This document shows, piece by piece, positions 15,187 to 16,300 of a stretch of 16,300 bases of DNA. Position 1 is the first letter of the stretch; every line of letters begins with the position of its first letter. The translations under genes and the position numbers were made by a program. A model generated the notes under the pieces. The model saw only the letters and a program-made list of their open reading frames with translations, had not been told where the DNA came from and searched no databases. Source of the stretch: JBBROS01 sp964246015 (GTDB lineage Bacteria; Pseudomonadota; Alphaproteobacteria; Acetobacterales; Acetobacteraceae); assembly GCA_964246015.1 (NCBI GenBank), contig CAXTPG010000098.1, positions 1 through 16,300 on the forward strand. Direction: 5' to 3'.

Positions 15187-15220
15187 GTGGTGGAATGCCG
15201 AAGGGTCATACCACCCTACG
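15187..15220. repeat. REP-like palindromic element, copy 2 (convergent junction)
   Basis: Second copy of the element at 258-290. It has the same GTGGTGGAATGC start and the same CCACCCTACG end, with a slightly changed loop. Stem arms are GGTGGAATG (15189-15197) and CATACCACC (15207-15215), with one mismatch. It lies 10 bases after the monooxygenase stop. CTA at 15216-15218 is the complement of the TAG stop of the MFS gene, the same placement as in copy 1. Confidence 0.8.
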
Positions 15221-16300
15221 CGGTCGTTCTGCGGAGATCGGGCAGCAGGGCGGCGCAGATGCCCAAGGCCGGCAGAACCGAGCACAGGTTGAACACGAAG
15301 CGCAGGCTGGTGTGGTCGACGAGTTCGCCGAGGAGGGCGGCGCCGAGGCCGCCGAGGCCGAAGGCGAAGCCGAAGAAGACTCCGGCGACGAGGCCGACGC
15401 GGCCGGGCAGGAGTTCCTGCGCGTAGACGAGGATGGAGGAGGAGGCGGACGCGAGGATGAGGCCGATGATCACGGTGAGGATGGCCGTGATGGGCAGGTT
15501 CGCGTGGGGGAGGGCGAGGGTGAAGGGGAGGACGCCCAGGATGGAGAACCATATGACCCGGGTGCGGCCCATGCGGTCGCCGATGGGGCCGCCGGCGACG
15601 ACGCCGACGGCGAAGGCGCCGAGGAAGAGGAAGAGCAGCACCTGCGAGGCCTGGACGGACACGCCGAAGGTTTCGATGACGTAGAAGGTGTAGAAGGTGT
15701 TGATGCTGGCGACGTAGAAGAACTTCGAGAACAGCAGCACGACCAGGACCGTGAGGATCACCGCGACGCGCCCCCGTGGCAGCAGGGCGGGCGGGGGTGC
15801 GGCGAAGGCTCGGCGGGCGGGGATGCGGGCGTGGTACCAGCGGCCGACGCCGGTGAGCAGAGCGATGGCGAGCAGGGCGGCGGCGGAGAACCAGGCGACG
15901 CTGCGTTGGCCGTAGGGGATGACGATGAAGGCGGCGAGCAGCGGCCCGATGGCGGAGCCAAGGTTGCCGCCGACCTGGAAGACGCTCTGCGCCATGCCGA
16001 AGCGCCCGCCGGAGGCGAGGCGGGCGACGCGGGACGCCTCCGGGTGGAAGACGGCGCTACCGAGGCCGACGAGGCTGGCCGCGAGGAGCAGGGACCAGAA
16101 ATGGGAGGCCTGGGCGAGCAGCAGCAGGCCGCAGAGCGTGGCGCCCATGCCGATGGCGAGGGAGTAGGGGAGGGGCTTGCGGTCGGTGAACATGCCGACG
16201 AGCGGTTGCAGGAGAGACGCCGTGAGCTGGAAGGCGAGGGTAAGAAGGCCGATCTGGCCGAAGTCGAGCGCGTAGTTGTCCTTCAGCAGCGGGTAGATGG
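15216..16300 (-). CDS. MFS transporter, fosmidomycin-resistance (Fsr) type, 5' end outside window
   Basis: A major facilitator superfamily inner-membrane transporter. The frame stays open to the window edge, giving 360 visible residues. An internal ATG at 16193 is not the likely start, because the codons upstream read YPLLKDNYALDFGQIGLLTL and then a segment ending LLQPLVGMFTDRKP, which is the conserved early part of Fsr proteins. Other Fsr-like segments are VFHPEASRVAR, QSVFQVGGNLGSAIGPLLAA and YGQRSVAW. About ten hydrophobic helices are visible, with a basic loop between the two halves (RWYHARIPARRAF). Known Fsr exports fosmidomycin and some other small molecules; the native substrate here is unknown. 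It converges on the monooxygenase gene, and its TAG stop lies within the repeat at 15187-15220. Confidence 0.93.
   Translation of the reverse strand, partial: IYPLLKDNYALDFGQIGLLTLAFQLTASLLQPLVGMFTDRKPLPYSLAIGMGATLCGLLLLAQASHFWSLLLAASLVGLGSAVFHPEASRVARLASGGRFGMAQSVFQVGGNLGSAIGPLLAAFIVIPYGQRSVAWFSAAALLAIALLTGVGRWYHARIPARRAFAAPPPALLPRGRVAVILTVLVVLLFSKFFYVASINTFYTFYVIETFGVSVQASQVLLFLFLGAFAVGVVAGGPIGDRMGRTRVIWFSILGVLPFTLALPHANLPITAILTVIIGLILASASSSILVYAQELLPGRVGLVAGVFFGFAFGLGGLGAALLGELVDHTSLRFVFNLCSVLPALGICAALLPDLRRTTA

Noticed and set aside
13749..15209. A 486-codon open frame on the minus strand
   Set aside because: Antisense to the flavin monooxygenase, with typical shadow composition.

Overview
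The window is very GC-rich with dense genes and GC-ending codons throughout. Gene content (PE-LIG-POL type LigD with Ku, an NtaA/SnaA-type flavin monooxygenase, a Tat-exported family 5 solute-binding protein, an Fsr-type MFS pump, and secreted caspase-like proteins) fits an alphaproteobacterium. Acetobacteraceae or a related Rhodospirillales lineage is my best guess; this is inference from gene content and style, not a phylogenetic result. No rRNA, tRNA, CRISPR array, transposase or phage gene is visible, and no stretch over 300 bases lacks a gene.

Left part (1-8082): the 3' end of a sugar-type ABC permease gene on the + strand converges on a five-gene minus-strand array. In transcription order the array is a DUF4384-like plus caspase protein (7979-6474), a glycine-zipper lipoprotein (6432-5623), a WD40-propeller plus caspase protein (5626-2609, ATGA overlap with the lipoprotein gene), a hydantoinase/dihydropyrimidinase (2582-1140) and a MaoC-type hydratase (1134-286). 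The first three all carry export signals and look like one envelope or periplasmic module with two caspase-fold proteins that both keep the His/Cys dyad. The last two look metabolic.

Middle (8083-11766): ligD and ku form a compact + strand operon for bacterial non-homologous end joining, divergent from the caspase array across about 100 bp. A 57-residue zinc-ribbon protein gene lies convergent to ku, and the two stop codons overlap.

Right part (11978-16300): a substrate-binding protein whose two halves appear in swapped order (a candidate natural circular permutation of the family 5 fold), then a short repeat-rich spacer, an NtaA/SnaA-like flavin monooxygenase, and a convergent, 5'-truncated Fsr-like MFS exporter gene.

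Two near-identical 33-34 bp palindromic elements sit at the two outer convergent junctions (258-290 and 15187-15220). In both cases the element supplies the TAG stop codon of the minus-strand gene. The most interesting items are the permuted binding protein, the two-caspase/lipoprotein module, and these stop-codon repeats.
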